NCBI GenBank assembly: GCA_963971225.1
Contig: OZ020269.1
Location: 31,227,783 to 31,291,782, forward strand
From: Melieria omissa
Lineage: Eukaryota > Arthropoda > Insecta > Diptera > Ulidiidae
Length of the DNA: 64,000 bases
Direction of reading: 5' to 3'
Part shown: positions 36,591-48,035 of the stretch, one piece after another
How the letters are laid out: each line of letters opens with the position of its first letter
Numbering within the stretch: the stretch's first letter is position 1
Notes under the pieces: model-generated
What the model was told of the DNA's origin: nothing
The model's input: the letters and a program-made list of their open reading frames with translations, nothing else
Databases searched by the model: none
Position numbers and translations under genes: made by a program

Positions 36591-37330
36591 CCCCGCTGTC
36601 GCAGCAACGCAAAGTTAACCAAGTGACCAGCGTTTAATATTTTGATTTAAACACGCGCCGCATGTCGCGCACACTTGCGTGTCCTTCGGCGGGAAAAATC
36701 ACTTAGCGTTTACCCCCAAAATAAGCAGCAGCGACGCCGTCTTTTAGGGCGGCCAAAAACACTCTGCGTCTCTCAATATTCAGTCAATGTTATTTGAAAA
36801 TTGAAATTTTTGCTGTCGGCAGTGCACTCCGGCCGTATGAAATGGCAAACACGCGCTGTGACAGGACTGGCTGCCGTTTACCGCTTCGGCTTTGGTTTTG
36901 GCTTTGCTACCATTTCGTTGGGCGAACGAAATGGCAAACATTTCATTATTGCTGCGTACAACAAGTACGCAACGTGCAATGTGCGCGCTCGCTTCCAATT
37001 TCCAATTTGTTTGGCGCACTGTTTTAGGCAAATGTCAAAGCGCAACATGCCGGCTTACGGCTGACACGTTAAGTTGGCCATTTATCAATGCGCGCAGCGA
37101 CATTTCAAATTGCTATGCTTAGCGCGTAATATGGTCAGAAGCGAAGCGAAGTGCTACCGGATGAAAAATTGCCAATTTACAATAGCAACACCAACAATAA
37201 CAATAACAACAGCAACAGCAACGACAGCCGTAACAACTAAAACAGCATTTAGAGCAACCAACACACACCGCACAGCACAACACAGCAGAGTTCAGCACAC
37301 AAGAAGATGAATTTTAAAAGCAACAACAAC
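36591..37330. other. GC-richer non-coding island
   Basis: Higher-complexity sequence with AAC runs at its right edge (37190-37345). Open frames in three phases overlap and show no domain. Confidence 0.4.
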
Positions 37331-38760
37331 AACTGCAACAACAATAGCAAGAATGTCTTTAGAAACGGGACCGAGCTGAATGGATTTTGAGACCCGATAG
37401 GAATGTTTGAATGTGCAGATTAAGTACTTTGGAGATAGTATGTCGACTGTATATATAAATATTATATATATTACAGATTCTGACGGTGAACCAGAATAGC
37501 TGGGTTATTTTTGAAGCAAAGCCATGTAAGAATGTAGTCATGACCCATCACATTTCCTACTGGGTTTCGTAATATTTGTAACAGTACAAATGACGCTGCG
37601 AGTACAATGTATGAAATTCAAACCAAGTCAGAAGGGGAAAATTTTCTGTTTATACTTGCATAGTTGATTTTCAAATAAGATCTGAAACAAAACTACTCAC
37701 ACATGTCAAACACGCACAACTTTCAACAACGTTTAATCAATGCAATATGTATGCACCCGAGGTACTTTGAAGTTGCACTCGAAAATCTCTCCCTACTTGG
37801 CAGGAAAACGCTAAGCACAACGCACCAATATCGATGGCGCCAGTTTGCAAATTTTCACTATTCACTGTTCGACTAAATTCTACAGCTGTGCTATTGAGCG
37901 ATGCGTTCCAGCAAAACATGGACACTTTCTCTCGCGTTGTTTTCTTGGAAGTGCTTCAAATGAAAGTGATGGCCGAAATGCTCTGCAGAATGTCTGCACT
38001 TTGGCTCAATGTGTGATGGATGTGTAAGCAAATGTGTGCGTGTGTGTGAGTGTGATTTCCCCCCAAACGTTGCATTGTTGCACGTAAAACAGAACAATTC
38101 ACTGTGATACATGCTGCGTTATTAAACCGAGGTTTAGTATGTAAATTAATTGATTTAAACCATTCACTGTACAATCGGGCTTGGAGAATTTCTTTTAAAC
38201 TTGGTATTTACATAGGTATTTTATTTTGTGAAATATTTTGTGTGCATGACATTTAAAATCCACGTTCAAACACTTAAAAATCTCAAGAAATATTGAAATT
38301 TTTTAAATTACGAATTACGAAGTTTTATAACTCAGTGACTTTTTGAACATCGTTTTGTGACATAGTTTTGTTGCAAAAAGCGTTTTATTTCAAAACTTGA
38401 TATCCTTTTAGCTCGACACAAATAATAAGTTAAGGTTCACAAAATGGGCGTTTGGTTCAGTGATGTCCTTTTCACTCGACGCACATCGTTCACCGCCGAG
38501 TAATTTCTTCAGGCATGGAAACAGGATACATGGAAACCGGATACAGAGCTAAATCTAGAAAATATGGCAAAACAAAAAGGGGGAAAAAATATTTTGTGTC
38601 GACATTTTGAAAGTCAACATCCAACTGTTTTTGAAGGGGCAAAAGTTTCTCCCTTTTGCACATTGTTACGATGAGTCGGCATATGAAAACCACGTAACCC
38701 TAGATTTTTGGGTATATGACGTGTTTAGTAATCTTCTTCTTCTATATTTCTTTTCTTTTC
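37331..38760. other. Unassigned spacer
   Basis: Includes a TATATAAATATTATATATATT stretch near 37448 and a short TGTG-rich piece at 38035-38052. No gene recognised. Confidence 0.45.
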
Positions 38761-39417
38761 TCTATATATATAGAGTCAGTTCAGATTTATGAGAAAATAA
38801 AATTCGCCATGTTTGACCGTGAATTCTGAAAATTTTCAGACGATAACTTTAGAGCCATAAGTCGTACATCAATTAAATTCACTACGAACTTATTGTCAAC
38901 TCATGTCTTTCGACAGAGGGAATGGGGCGTGTTTTGGACGACGGGGCGTGGCACCACCCATACAAGCCAAATCTTAATAATGGAATATCTTCGAAACTGT
39001 AAATTGTACAGCACTGAAATTTAGTAACCTGTCGTCCCATCGATGAGTCATTCTTCTGGTAAGATTTAATGGGCATTGGACAAGGGGCGTGGCACATTTG
39101 TTGTGACCCAAATATTTTGCTGAACTATAAGTAGCTCATCAATGAAACTTAGTACGAACCTACCATTTTCTCTTTGGACAGAGGGAATTGAGCGGGTATT
39201 GAATAAGGGGCCATGGCAACGCCCATATAATTTAAAGCTGGTTCAAGCGCAGTCCATTTCTTTACTGAAATTAAGCAGCAACATTGCTTATTTGTGGGCC
39301 TCAATTCCTCTGATCTGTAGCTCCTCCTCTTCCTTTAGTTGGTTTTCTTCGTAAATTTGCATCGCCATAGATTCGCCATACAAATGTCGTGCGAGACGAA
39401 GTTTGCCGGGTCAGCTA
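38761..39417 (+). mobile_element. Helitron-like non-autonomous element
   Basis: The 5' end TCTATATATATAGAG fits the TC-start, TATA-rich ends of insect Helitrons. The 3' end is GTTTGCCGGGTCAGCTAG followed by T, fitting the CTRR terminus. The body carries repeated GGGCGTGGCA and ACAGAGGGAAT blocks with ACTATAAGTAGCTCATCAAT, a texture I associate with this class. No Rep/helicase coding. A strong 3' hairpin is not obvious and the expected A before TC is absent (C is found), so the 5' boundary is uncertain. Confidence 0.5.
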
Positions 39418-39588
39418 GTTTTATAGAAAATACTACGAGGAACATTTTTGTGGAACATATTAACCCTCTAGCTCCTACTTTTATGGGTCAATGTGATCCT
39501 TGTTTCTTAAAATGCCAAAAAACCAAGAAAAATACCAAGAAAATATTCGCCATAAAATTCAACATTAACTAGAAAGGGGTACAAGCTT

Positions 39589-39795
39589 TTCACTGAAGGT
39601 CGAGCAGATGTTAATGAAGATTCTCGCTCTGAACGCCCAGCACATCAACAACCAATGAAAACATTGAAGCAGTGAAGACAATTTTTATGAACAATTTTCG
39701 AATCACTGAATACATCAAAGCGCAAAATTTAACCTATACTCCAGAAGTAAAAACTGAAGAATTACCTTCGTACTCATTTAAAATTAGTGGAAAAA
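39589..39795 (+). pseudogene. mariner transposase fragment, decayed
   Basis: The plus-strand frame gives FTEGRADVNEDSRSERP. After a one-base shift it gives STSTTNENIEAVKTIFMNNF then RIT. This matches the linker between the two N-terminal helix-turn-helix parts of mariner transposases (style GREDVNDDxRxGRPSTSTTxENIEAV). Neither end repeats nor the catalytic domain are visible. A lineage different from the 16.6-kb mariner. Confidence 0.65.
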
Positions 39796-39917
39796 TGTCT
39801 TAAAGAACGTGATTTTAGAGAGTTAGTACATATCGAAAAAATGTTTAACGTAAAATTTGACTATAAGTCACAAGAACATTTTAGTATCAATCTATACTTC
39901 AATGGCTATAACTCCCT

Positions 39918-40043
39918 CATATGGCGCACACAGCGGGATTTTGGGGGTTCGACCCCAAGTACAAAATTTGCTGATTTCAAATTGAATCGAGCTTAAAAGT
40001 TGTACGAAAACCCTCTCAAAATGAAATCCTGTGGGTGCCACTG
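39918..40043 (-). mobile_element. hAT-type MITE, CAGTGGC family
   Basis: One end is TGGCGCACACAGCGGGATT; the other, inverted, is CAGTGGCACCCACAGGATTT. The core CAACTTTTAAGCTCGATTCA (minus strand) aligns with the 10.1-kb copy. It contains the GGGGGTTCGACCCC palindrome. Flanks share only about half of 8 bases, so the duplication is not secure. Confidence 0.65.
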
Positions 40044-40179
40044 TACTCTTACATAAAACCCAATATGACATTGTTGTTTTGAGACACAACCAGGCTTCTT
40101 TTGTGTGGAAATAGTACATAGGCCCACCTCTAACGCCCACTGTAGTAAACAGACTCAACTATGGTATACTTTTATGGTA

Positions 40180-40773
40180 TAGGGTGTTTTTTTTAGAGGT
40201 TTGTTTTTCGAATAGAGATAAAACTGGCATATTGTGGTCAAATCTGGCAACTCTAATGCCATTTATGTACAGTTTGGTTTGCCATTTCATCATGAACAGG
40301 TTGACAAAAGAACAACTCTTGCAAATCGTGCAAATTTATTTCGAAAATAATGGTTCAGTTCGCGAAGTTTACCGCAAGATCCGTCCATTTTATGGTCGAC
40401 ATCATCCATCAGAGCAATTAATTCGGTTAACCATGGGTCGTTTTCGCACTACGTTTACTCTATGTGATAATACGCATCCGCAGAGACGTCGAACAGTGCG
40501 CACCGAAGAAACAATTGCCGCTGTAGAGCAAAATGTTGAAGAGGACCCGAATGAATCGATTCGCCACCGTGCACAGCAATTGGAGCTTTGAAAATTGGAC
40601 CTGTAGAATTGGCTTTATTCGAGCCAGCCGCGGCGGCCACATGCCCGAAATCATATTTAAACATTAATGGCATAAAATTATCCTTCCAATAAAGCCAAAT
40701 TGATGGACATTAAAACGATTTTCTTGTGTTTTATTTCAATTCGAAGTTCTATACCTCTAAAAAAAACACCCTA
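40180..40773 (+). mobile_element. Deleted Tc1/mariner-type element, copy 1
   Basis: Ends TAGGGTGTTTTTTTTAGAGG and its inverse (CCTCTAAAAAAAACACCCTA), flanked by TA (40178-40179 and 40774-40775). 594 bp. It carries only the N-terminal DNA-binding part and the last residues of a transposase, so it cannot move itself. Copy 2 lies 2.6 kb downstream in the same orientation. Confidence 0.85.
40292..40591 (+). pseudogene. Truncated transposase N-terminus (Tc1/mariner type)
   Basis: An open frame of 100 residues starting MNRLTKEQLLQIVQIYFENN, then RKIRPFYGRH, RRRTVRTEETIAAVEQNVEE and SIRHRAQQLEL. It is a helix-turn-helix DNA-binding region of the type found in insect mariner-like transposases. The catalytic DDE/D domain is deleted. 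The stop at 40589-40591 is just after the deletion joint. The original C-terminus survives out of frame as SRGGHMPEIIFKH (about 40627-40665). It could in principle give a DNA-binding peptide able to compete at element ends, but nothing shows expression. Confidence 0.75.
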
Positions 40774-41990
40774 TATATAGAGGTATGAGTATCAAACGGT
40801 TTCGCGTATTATTGAGGTACAAATAGGTTATACAAAATCGGCCACGCCCACTTGTCGCTTCTACTAAACTTACAAAACAAAGCTACAGTGTATGTTTGTA
40901 AATATTGAAAGCAAATAATGCTGTGTTTGAAAAGGTTTCTTGATCTTCAATCATAAAATTAATATTTGGATAACTATTAGATATTTGATTCTGATACTGT
41001 TCGATATGAACTTGATTGGATATCTTCGAAATGTATGCTTTGAGGGTAAAAAAAAATCTAAAGAAAACATGAAATAATTAGTTCTCTTTTGCTATTTTTT
41101 GCACCCCATAACGAACTACCTGTAGTGTTGAACAACCAAAATCTACCTTCAGTAGAATTTTTCGAATTTTAATTTTTTCGAAAACCAAATAAAAAAACTA
41201 TGAACTCGAGGGTTAAGAGTTAATCAGACAATACAAAACTTTAGTCTCTTGTATTCCTTTCAAATTGCATTTGACTTTTTGGGAACTGAATTGCAAGCTC
41301 AATGTGTCCAAAAGTTGCCGGTGTAGGGTATACAAAGTGAAAAGCAACACTCACCTGTTGTGTACATACTTAGGTTCCGCGAAACAAGCCTAAACGTACG
41401 CACATGCGTTGTGTGTAATTTCGCTTTTCATTGCAGCTTTCCTTTTTGTTTGTCAGCGCTGTCAAACAACACGTTTCACATCGCACATCTGTCCGACCTC
41501 CAAATTTAATTAAATTCTAAACACGCAGTTAATGCGACCGTCGCGCACTGCGGCGCATCGCGATGCAGCACGCCACCAGTTGCGGCAGCGACACCAGCAA
41601 CAAGAACAACAACAATCGCCACACTGGCATTGGCAACAATGCACTGAGGTGCGAACGACGAAGGCCCATAAACCGCTTTTAATTACAAAACTCAGCTACA
41701 AATTGATTTAAGGCTTAATTACACGCGCCTGCGTGCCTGGTCGGTCGGTCGGTCGGTCGGTTGGTTGATGCGGTCGGCGTGGGTGCGCGTGTCAAATCAA
41801 CTGTCAACGGATTTTTGTCGGTTTGTGTGCATGGTTCTTTGTTTTGCTTTTGTTGTTGTTGTTAGTGTTTTTCGAGCGCAATGAGTTGGCACATTGGGTG
41901 CAAAAATTTGTAGCAACACACACACACACACACACACACAGACACACATGCTTACACGCAAAGCCGGCTCAGAGGCATCGTCGATAATTT
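40774..41990. other. Spacer and GC-richer patch with CA microsatellite
   Basis: 41.35-41.99 kb is GC-richer with GGTC runs (41738-41764), GTT runs (41850-41865) and a (CA)n run at about 41915-41953. No gene recognised. Confidence 0.45.
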
Positions 41991-42614
41991 AGTGAATAGT
42001 GCAAATGAGTTTCGGAATGACATTGACGGGCGATTTTGTGCGCGGCGTGTGCACATCATTGTCACCGCCAATGGTCGCCGCAACACTCGACCCGCACAGC
42101 GAGCAAATAATAATAACCGAACTGCAACAAAATACAGTTACAAAAACAACAAGTGCAACACTGATTACACTAGGCAACAAAAACAAATTTTTTTGAGTAC
42201 AAATTATTTGGGTCGGTTTTCGGAAGATGGCTTTGGCTATTGTGAATGATTTCTAGTGACAGCTGATTGCAATGATTCTGGAGAGGTTTGGTATCTGTCA
42301 TAAATATTATTTTAATAGGTTTGCGCAGGAACTTTACCAGGAAAAGCATAAGCAAGAATTTGGAAGAAATATTTTCACAAAGAGAAGAATAGAGAAAAAT
42401 TTTAATGAAGAGAAAACCAGTACAAATTATCAAGGAACTAGTTGTGATGACTGTAAATTTCGTTGAGAGATAAACAATTGGAAATGAAAGGAACATGGAA
42501 GGATAGAAATTAAAGGATCATGAAAATGTTTGTAACAAAGTAACTTTAGCCATTTCAGATATAAATACAAATACATACTAACCTTTACCAAACCTCTGCC
42601 AATGTTTCTAAATA
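41991..42614. other. Unassigned spacer
   Basis: The left part continues the GC-richer patch; the right part is AT-rich. Frames overlap on both strands without domain support. Confidence 0.4.
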
Positions 42615-43465
42615 TTGTTACGAAAAGTCCAAGCTCGTCTTCCAAGGTTCGTTTTGATTGTGTGTGAAAATAAAACAACTTCAATTATTCAGCGCAACGT
42701 AGTCAAACTAACAACCGCTTTATTTACAAATTTACACTTGCTCTACTTTACACTACTATAGGGTGTTTTTTTTAGAGGTTTGTTTTTCGAATAGAGATAA
42801 AACTGGCATTTTATGGTCAAATCTGGCAACTCTAATATCATTTATGTTCAGTTTGGTTTGCCATTTCATCATGAACAGGTTGACAAAAGAACAACGCTTG
42901 CAAATCGTGCAAATTTATTTCAAAAATAATGGTTGAGTTCGCGAAGTTTACCGCAAGCTCCGTCCATTTTATGGTCGACATCGTCCATCAGAGCAATTAA
43001 CCATGGGTCGTTTTCGCACTACGTTTACTCTATGTGATAATACGCATCCGCAGAGACGTCGAACAGTGCGCACCGAAGAAACAATTGCCGCTGTAGAGCA
43101 AAATGTTGAAGAGGACCCGAATGAATCGATTCGCCACCGTGCACAGCAATTGGAGCTTTGTACATCAACTTTAAAAATTGGACCTGTAGAATTGGCTTTA
43201 TTCGAGCCAGCCGCGGCGGCCACATGCCCGAAATCATATTTAAACATTAATGGCATAAAATTATCCTTCCAATAAAGCCAAATTGATGGACATTAAAACG
43301 ATTTTCTTGTGTTTTATTTCAATTCGAAGTTCTATACCTCTAAAAAAAACACCCTATACTATTGCATGTTTCCCCATTGCTGCTTTTATACCAGCCCATT
43401 TCTCGCGAACCTTGCCATATCGGACTATACCAAGCGAGTTATACCAGTTTGCCGTACTTCACAGA
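42615..43465 (+). repeat. Dispersed repeat, arm A (interrupted by Tc1-like copy 2)
   Basis: Begins TGTTACGAAAAG, then GGTTCGTTTTGAT, AAAATAAAACAACTTCAATT and CTTTACACTA. After the inserted element it continues ATTGCATGTTTCCCCATTGC and ATATCGGACTATACCAAGCG. It pairs as an inverted repeat with 43795-44185. The TGTTACG start is LTR-like, but no primer-binding site or partner LTR in direct orientation was established. Confidence 0.6.
42759..43356 (+). mobile_element. Deleted Tc1/mariner-type element, copy 2
   Basis: Same ends as copy 1, flanked by TA (42757-42758 and 43357-43358). 598 bp and closely similar throughout. It differs by a nonsense change in the transposase (AATAATGGTTGAG), loss of ATTCGGTTAA between TTAA repeats, and retention of about 13 bases (TACATCAACTTTA) missing from copy 1. 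The two copies therefore share an older large deletion but have separate later lesions. It interrupts dispersed repeat arm A. Confidence 0.85.
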
Positions 43466-43794
43466 CAACAGCCACTATGGACTCATCAGACAGTGATTAA
43501 TTTTTATTTTGTTTTTATAAATTAATTGAATATTTTATTTTGTTTTAATTGCATTTTTTTTTTTTGTTTTTTAAAAAATTGTTTGTTTTTTAAATTGATA
43601 GGAGCGGGACTGCCGATCGTATTTTTGTTGTTTAGTGTAAATATTTTGTTTTTACGAATTTACAAAAACAAATGTTTTTGTATCAATGACAATGAAAAAT
43701 AACCAAATTCAGAAAGGCAAATAGAATCGAATGTGGTAAACCGGCGTAAATCCTTCTAACTTAACTTTTTTATATTGAAACGAAGAGGCACTCT

Positions 43795-44185
43795 GTGCTA
43801 TGCATGAACGCTTTTCCAAGCATACTTTTAGGCATACACTTTGAAGTATGGCAAATTTGCTATAATTCGCTTGGTATAGTCCGATATAGCAGGATGGTTC
43901 TCGAAGAAATGGCTGTGCGAGAATGGTCGAGCGCCTTCCAATTGGAAGTTGCAAGAAACTTCGGCGCGATAAGAAAACTGGTATAAAAGTAGCAGTGTGC
44001 AGCGCAATGAGTCGAGTCTGTGTTGAGCAAGCAATGGGGAAACATGCAATAGGAATAGTGTAAAGTATAAACAAATAAAGTGATTGTTAGTTTTGACTAC
44101 GGTTGCGCTTAATAATTGAAGTTGTTTTATTTTCAAACACCATCAAAACGAACCTGGGAAACTTGAGATTTTTGCAACAATATGG
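43795..44185 (-). repeat. Dispersed repeat, arm B (inverse of arm A)
   Basis: The reverse complement reads TGTTGCAAAAATCTCAAG, GGTTCGTTTTGATGG, AAAATAAAACAACTTCAATT, CTATTGCATGTTTCCCCATT and ATATCGGACTATACCAAGCG. It matches arm A across its length but carries extra internal sequence that arm A lacks. It also lacks the Tc1-like insertion, serving as the empty site. Confidence 0.65.
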
Positions 44186-44383
44186 ATGGATTTTTGCCCC
44201 ATTTTTGTATGGAGTCGAAGCACTGTGCAGCACGATTGGGCAGGTCAACGGTTCACTTCTATTGCAGGTACCGAAAATTGGCTCCTAACTTGGATCGATT
44301 CAAAAAAAGATATTTTTTCGATATGGAATTTCAAAATTGCCTGAGAGATTGGACTACTACTACTACTACTTTAGTAACCAGCA

Positions 44384-44572
44384 ATGGACAATGATTTGAT
44401 TAATCTATCCATTCATTTTATTAAAAAAAATTCATTTTTGGCCACAAAACAATGGACTAAACTATTTTGTGATTTTAATATTAAAAAAGGTGGGATTAAA
44501 AAAGAATTGTATTTAAATATATTAAGAACGATTTTTACTCCCAATATTAAAAAAAATGATAAATGGGATTAA
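44384..44572 (+). other. Small open frame of 62 residues, unknown
   Basis: Starts at an ATG in AGCAATGGA context (MDNDLINLSIHFIKKNSFLA) and ends at TAA. Lysine-, isoleucine- and asparagine-rich as expected for AT-rich DNA. No family recognised and no introns or promoter signals tied to it. Probably chance or transposon debris. Confidence 0.15.
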
Positions 44573-44586
44573 AAACCCTATTTTAT

Positions 44587-44923
44587 TTAACCCTCCCGGT
44601 TATTCTATGCCATATGGCATAGCCTCTTTTCAGTGCCTGTTTTGGGTCAAAAACTTGTGGATACTAAATTTTTATATTTTTGTATTTTTCTCTGAAGGTT
44701 TTTATACCAAATAATGATTATTGAAATATTTTGATTAGTGTACCAAGTAAATTGTAGGGGTTCAGAAAGTGCGCAGTCCTTTCGAGCTGCCCAAAAACCA
44801 CTTTTTCGAACAATATTTTAAAAAATGACTTTTGATTATTCATTATGTAGGCTTAAACAGTAATAAAATGGAAAAGAATGATTTTTAAAGTTACAAACAG
44901 AAAAGAAGTACCGAAAGAGTTAA
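44587..44923. mobile_element. piggyBac-like MITE with 18-bp palindrome
   Basis: Left end TTAACCCTCCCGGTTA at 44587 and the inverse of the right end TTAACTCTTTCGGTACT match at most positions; TTAA is present on both sides. A perfect palindrome CTATGCCATATGGCATAG occupies 44605-44622, just inside the left end. No coding. 337 bp. Confidence 0.6.
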
Positions 44924-46260
44924 GTACATAACGAACGATAAATATGTCTAACGAAGAAACTTGAAATTCGTTGAAAAAAATACAATTTATTGTTAAAAAA
45001 GTCCACAATATCATTTTCAGTTACAGCAATTTAGTTTCAAATTCCTTAAGTGAGAGAAATGCAAATCACACATGTAGAATTAAGGCACAAAATCTGTGTC
45101 GACCAGTGTTGTTGAGCGGTGTGCAGCGATGCGTTCGATTGCGCTGCGCTGGTTGTCGTATCTGCTGCGGTTTGCGGCCCAGTGGCAGCTGGTGCTATCA
45201 CTAAACTGATTTTCGCAACAACAACAATAGCAGCTGAATACAAAAACATAATCAAATGGTCAAGAGATTTTTTCATTCATGCATTCAAATAAAATCAGCT
45301 AATTAAAGCGCTAAAGGCGAACACAAAACATGCTCTCAAAAAATTTGCCAAACAACCATCACAACAACAACAACAATAACAACAAATCATCACACACTAA
45401 CGCGCACAATGCGCCAAAAATTGGAGCATGCGTTTTGCTGACGCTGCGCCAATGCGTCACCGTGCCGCGTGGTGAGCCGACTGAACGAGCAAATAGGATT
45501 AGTTGCGGATTAAATGCTGCCATGCATTCGGCTGCGCCATTATTCGTTGCCGCCACCTCATGACGGCCGCAATGGCCTCTTCGCTTCATTATGTTTCTTG
45601 TGATGTCGATGTTGTTCTTGTTGTTGTTGTTGTGGCTGGTCTAAGTATGGCAATTAAAATATTCGCTCTTCGTTGCCGCAGTCACGCAGAAAATTAATAA
45701 TACCAGGTCCGCTCTGCGCCGCGCTCGCCGAAAGCGGCCGCTTAACTTTTCCACTTTTTCCGACTCGTCGTTCATTTCTTTGCGCATTGTGTGTGCGGCT
45801 GCAAATTGAATTTCTACTAAATTGCCATTTATTGGCGCAGTTTTTTCTTTGTCGTTCTAGTCAGCAATGTTCGAGTGTGTGTGTGTGTGTGTGTGTTTGT
45901 GCAGCGTGAAAGACATGTCGTCGCCTGAGAAAACAAATGTCGTATGTTCTACTAAGCTTAATGGAACATATGACAATCGTTTTCTGAGGCGACAATGTGC
46001 TGGCGGCTTTCACGTTCGCCAAACACTTTCACACGCAACACTCGAACGACACGTGGCTTTTGATGTAATATTTATTAACCTGTTTTTTGTTGTCTTTGAA
46101 GGCAAACGGCAAATACTGTCACGTCTTATACTTTTCTATATGCTTATGTTATATTGGCAGCCTATAAGTTTGTCAAGTATTCAATTCAGTTTTCTGACCA
46201 GATTCCATTTTTTCCGGATTTTTTAAATAGTGGTCCAATCTGATTGTATTTTAAGATCGC
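44924..46260. other. GC-richer non-coding island with GT and AAC repeats
   Basis: AAC runs at about 45360-45385, GTT runs near 45620-45640 and (GT)n at 45877-45897. Multiple overlapping frames on both strands without domains. Possible host regulatory or UTR DNA (inference). Confidence 0.4.
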
Positions 46261-47910
46261 TTGGACAGTTCATACTGGACAGATTCTTTAACCTTTTTGT
46301 TACATAATTTTACTGGGGAAAGTTAAACATTTTAATTTTTCATTCAAGTCTTATCTGTGGTTATATGAACAACATTTCATAATAATATTTATGATTTTTG
46401 TTATTGAGCCCTGTTTTTTAGAATGTTGTTAGATAAGAACAACCGTATAGTGGTTGCTGTAAAAATAACTCAAACATAACATTTTGTATGCATAACTAAA
46501 ATTTTAAAGTTTTGAATATACTTTAGCTGAAATTATTTAAAAATATTTCTGAATTGAAGCAGGAAGTAAATAAAGAAAGAAAAAAAATAAAATAAAAAAA
46601 TAAAATAAAAAAATAAAATTAAATAAAGTCTCTTATATTTTTCTGCTCCGTCTTTCCTTACTATATGGCTTTCGCCTCTAATGAGGTCCCCCAAGAGTGT
46701 TCGACAAAAACGGCCCACATTCACAGCAACTGACGGAAATTGCATTCCCTCGCAGTTCCTCATTGCATCTCCTCCATCCCGGGTCCAAGAAGAGGTCAGT
46801 CGTCATTCCATTGCGATCTGCCCTAAGCGCTGCAAGTCCCGCAGACATCGAACTAATCGAGTATACACTCCAAGATCTACAAGATCTCCCTCTCGGGTGG
46901 AACGGCTGCAGCAATTCCTAAAGCCAAAAGGTCACGATCGTAGAAACTAAACTTGACCTAACTTTAACTAAACGACGTTTTTGACTCTGGAATATTCAAA
47001 GCTACTTTTCTAGTTCAGCCATTTAATAATTTGCTCTGAAGGATACAACAAAAACACCACAACAATGCCTTAGCTGAGAGCATTTTAGATCCTTCTTTCT
47101 GTATGCTGTGCGGGTCAATGCACGCGTTGAGCCAACTTTCGCGCTGCTAAGGAGTATTTATGAACGCGAAAAAAAGCACAATCGAGTTCAGGAAGCGAGT
47201 GAATAATGAAATTGTAATCAAGTCAACGAAGCAACGTTCCCGTGTGGCAGGTAACAATTTTTGTGCAGCTTCAATTTGTGCGGTTGGAATGAAAACTTAT
47301 TAGTGTGTCGGCGTCAGTTCAGAGTGTAGTAGATCGTTGTTTTTGTTGTTGTTGTTGTTGTTGATGATGATGTGTACGTTGCCGTGTGCGCTCGTGTATT
47401 TTTCATCATGTGTATTTTATTGCGATGGCTTGTATTAATTTGAGACATAAATTACCAACTTTGGCGCAGCAATACTACTGAAGTTATAGAGTGAAATTTA
47501 TGAGGCACTCATCAAGCAGCGGCAGTTGCCTGCAGTTGAACCAACACTCACTCACACACACACACACAAACTGGCATACATATGCATAGAGCCGAGCAGA
47601 TGCCATATAAATATTAAACAAAATGCACGCTACTCTCTCTATTTGCTGCAACGCTAAAGCGCAACTACCCAACAGCCACTACAGATCGCACATCCGCATT
47701 CACACACACACACACACACCAGAACATTCAACGCACACTTTCGCTGCATGGATGAGTGCAAGTTTTTGCCGCACAGGACACCGCGCATTTCAGTCGTCAA
47801 GCGAATCTGCCAAAACGACAACACAGTGTGGCAGAATTGCTCGGCGCATAGTAAAAGTTGGTGCGAGTTTATGCAAATTTTAGACTCACAAATATATATA
47901 TAAATAATAA
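46261..47910. other. Spacer; CA microsatellites and one unassigned coding-like block
   Basis: A-rich repeats at 46570-46625. 46650-46960 has mutually overlapping frames, followed by CTTGACCTAACTTTAAC, which might be an old non-LTR 3' end; not proven. (GTT)n at 47342-47364, (CA)n at 47552-47568 and 47701-47719. Otherwise nothing recognised. Confidence 0.4.
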
Positions 47911-48035
47911 TAGGTTAGGTTAGGTTAAGGTGGCAGCTTAAGGAGCTCACAGCCCATATTGCAGCCTGTTGTGGTACCACGTGAAGGACGTGGCTGCCCT
48001 TCAGGCTTAAACACTTCCCGGGTATTGGGCAGGAG

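Larger units (their letters stand above)
39460..41216. mobile_element. Candidate piggyBac-like element hosting nested insertions
   Basis: TTAACCCTCTAGCTC at 39460 and GAACTCGAGGGTTAA at 41202-41216 are inverted partners, with TTAA at both edges. An imperfect palindrome GGGTCA-ATG-TGATCC lies just inside the left end (39486-39500). A mariner fragment, a hAT MITE and a Tc1-like element lie inside. No piggyBac coding was found, and the 1.75-kb span makes chance pairing of short ends possible. Confidence 0.3.

Noticed and set aside
46650..46960. Overlapping frames on both strands, one ending near GACCTAACTTTAAC
   Set aside because: Could be an old non-LTR end, but no motif of that family could be read.
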